Shown here piece after piece: positions 5,957 to 6,842 of a DNA stretch of 6,842 nucleotides. The translations under genes were made by a program, and so were the position numbers. Position 1 is the stretch's first letter; the number at the start of each line of letters is the position of its first letter. Under the pieces are notes generated by a model. The model worked only from the letters and a program-made list of their open reading frames with translations. It was not told the DNA's origin and made no database searches. The DNA lies in the NCBI GenBank assembly GCA_028695865.1, contig JAQVID010000171.1:1-6842 (forward strand), read 5' to 3'. This stretch comes from Thermoguttaceae bacterium (lineage in GTDB: Bacteria; Planctomycetota; Planctomycetia; Pirellulales; Thermoguttaceae).

Positions 5957-6842
5957 CGAATTGTATGGCTTGGCACGTACCTTGGACAGTTGTAAAATTT
6001 CGGTAGACGAATGGCATCGAGAATATCAATCGTTGCCGAAAGTTACTAGAGAATCACCATGCATAAGAATATGGTTGGGCAATGATGCATCTGTTACGGG
6101 CCTTGAAAGTATTTCTGCGGATCTCGCAGGCGTGCTTCGAAAATATGGAAACAAACAAGGGACTTTTCCGGCCTTTAATATTAATCCACTGTATCGCATC
6201 ACCGACATGGAATTTATTGCTGAGTTGGATAGACTTAAGCATGGCAAAGCCAGTATTGACGTGGAGAAAGTTAAGTCATGGTGCATTGAGAATAACTGGA
6301 CAAAAGGACTTTTGGGTAAAGTGATGCGATGTTTGACGATGTGTCCGAAGAAACTTCTTGAAAAGCTCGACAAAAGTTTACAACTTGAGAACATCGCTAT
6401 TTTCAAACTGATCGAGCTGTGCAAGACAATGACGCCAAACGGTTTTCGAGTTGCTCTTGAGGACTATATATTTCGTGAATTGAAAGCTGGCGAAAACATT
6501 GAGCTCTGCCTTTCTCTGCTTTTTCATCCAGGAAACTCGAAAAAAGATCGTAACAAGGACACGGGCACAAATCATTCCGTTATACTGGATGTGCAAGACT
6601 GGAATCGTTACGCCTACCCGGTTGCCAATGAACACACCACCGCGTGGATTAATAAACAGTTACTGCTTTTAAGCGGCGGTAAAATAAAGACGCCGACAAA
6701 TGGTATTTGTGTAGATGCGTTTGGAATGCAGTTTGAAAACCCGGAAGAACCAATGCCAGTCGTGAAAATGGAAAGTTTTCCTGTCACGTTGCGATCCATG
6801 TTCAATGGCCAACCATGTCAGTATCGCTATGGACGGATAGCG
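5949..6842 (+). CDS. cas8c: Putative Cas8c/Csd1-like Cascade large subunit, 3' end outside window
   Basis: A frame opens at ATG 5949, inside the last 8 bases of cas5c (ATGCTTAA), with GAGG 8 bases upstream, and stays open for 298 codons to the window edge. In type I-C operons the gene after cas5 encodes Cas8c/Csd1 (about 550-650 aa), which recognises the PAM and anchors Cascade on target DNA; position and coupling are the main evidence. Sequence support is moderate: the N-terminal MLNELYGLARTLDS start, SPCIRIWLGN (36-45), FPAFNINPLYRI (73-84), VILDVQDWNRYAYPVA (211-226) and PCQYRYGR (289-296) have the feel of divergent Csd1 members, but I cannot align it confidently with the classical family. 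Residues 104-190 are mostly helical. There is no nuclease or helicase motif in the visible half. An unrelated or new large subunit remains possible. Confidence 0.55.
   Translation, partial: MLNELYGLARTLDSCKISVDEWHREYQSLPKVTRESPCIRIWLGNDASVTGLESISADLAGVLRKYGNKQGTFPAFNINPLYRITDMEFIAELDRLKHGKASIDVEKVKSWCIENNWTKGLLGKVMRCLTMCPKKLLEKLDKSLQLENIAIFKLIELCKTMTPNGFRVALEDYIFRELKAGENIELCLSLLFHPGNSKKDRNKDTGTNHSVILDVQDWNRYAYPVANEHTTAWINKQLLLLSGGKIKTPTNGICVDAFGMQFENPEEPMPVVKMESFPVTLRSMFNGQPCQYRYGRIA

Noticed and set aside
6082..6324. Short frames on both strands within 6026-6805
   Set aside because: All lie inside the continuous 298-codon Cas8c-like frame, which is coupled to cas5c.

Overview
The window reads as a bacterial chromosome segment. 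I lean towards a Planctomycetota-like bacterium: a secreted AXE1-family esterase with an N-terminal beta-rich domain, loosely packed genes, and scattered purH and A-type Fe-S carrier genes. That assignment is an inference from gene content and protein style, not from a marker gene.

Layout. Bases 1-4655 hold four genes, all on the minus strand: the first 265 codons of an exported acetylxylan-esterase-like protein (795 to 1, running off the left edge); complete purH (2443 to 881) with a clear hairpin terminator; a multi-spanning GT39/PMT-type glycosyltransferase (4236 to 2842); and a small A-type (IscA/ErpA/HesB) Fe-S carrier (4655 to 4323), probably co-transcribed with the glycosyltransferase. 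Bases 4656-5284 are a 629-base gap that is not empty. It has two repeat-like elements 61 bases apart (4689 and 4750), the better of which resembles a type I-C CRISPR repeat at both ends. It also has an AT-rich, promoter-like stretch, the last ~30 codons of a transposase integrase domain, and a near-consensus sigma-70 promoter facing right.

From 5285 to the right edge the plus strand carries the start of a type I-C-like CRISPR-cas operon: cas5c (complete, 223 aa), then a divergent Cas8c/Csd1-like large subunit overlapping it by 8 bases and cut by the window after 298 codons. cas3, which normally precedes cas5 in type I-C, is not in its usual place; an IS remnant occupies that position. Cas5c also appears to lack the Lys-His pair used for pre-crRNA cleavage in characterised homologues.

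In working terms, the left part is housekeeping and cell-envelope metabolism and the right part is the left boundary of a defence island. The gap between them looks like the scar of past insertion and deletion. The features most worth checking are the possible relic CRISPR array, the IS-derived promoter position, the atypical Cas5c active site, and the CxxC (rather than CxC) C-terminus of the Fe-S carrier.
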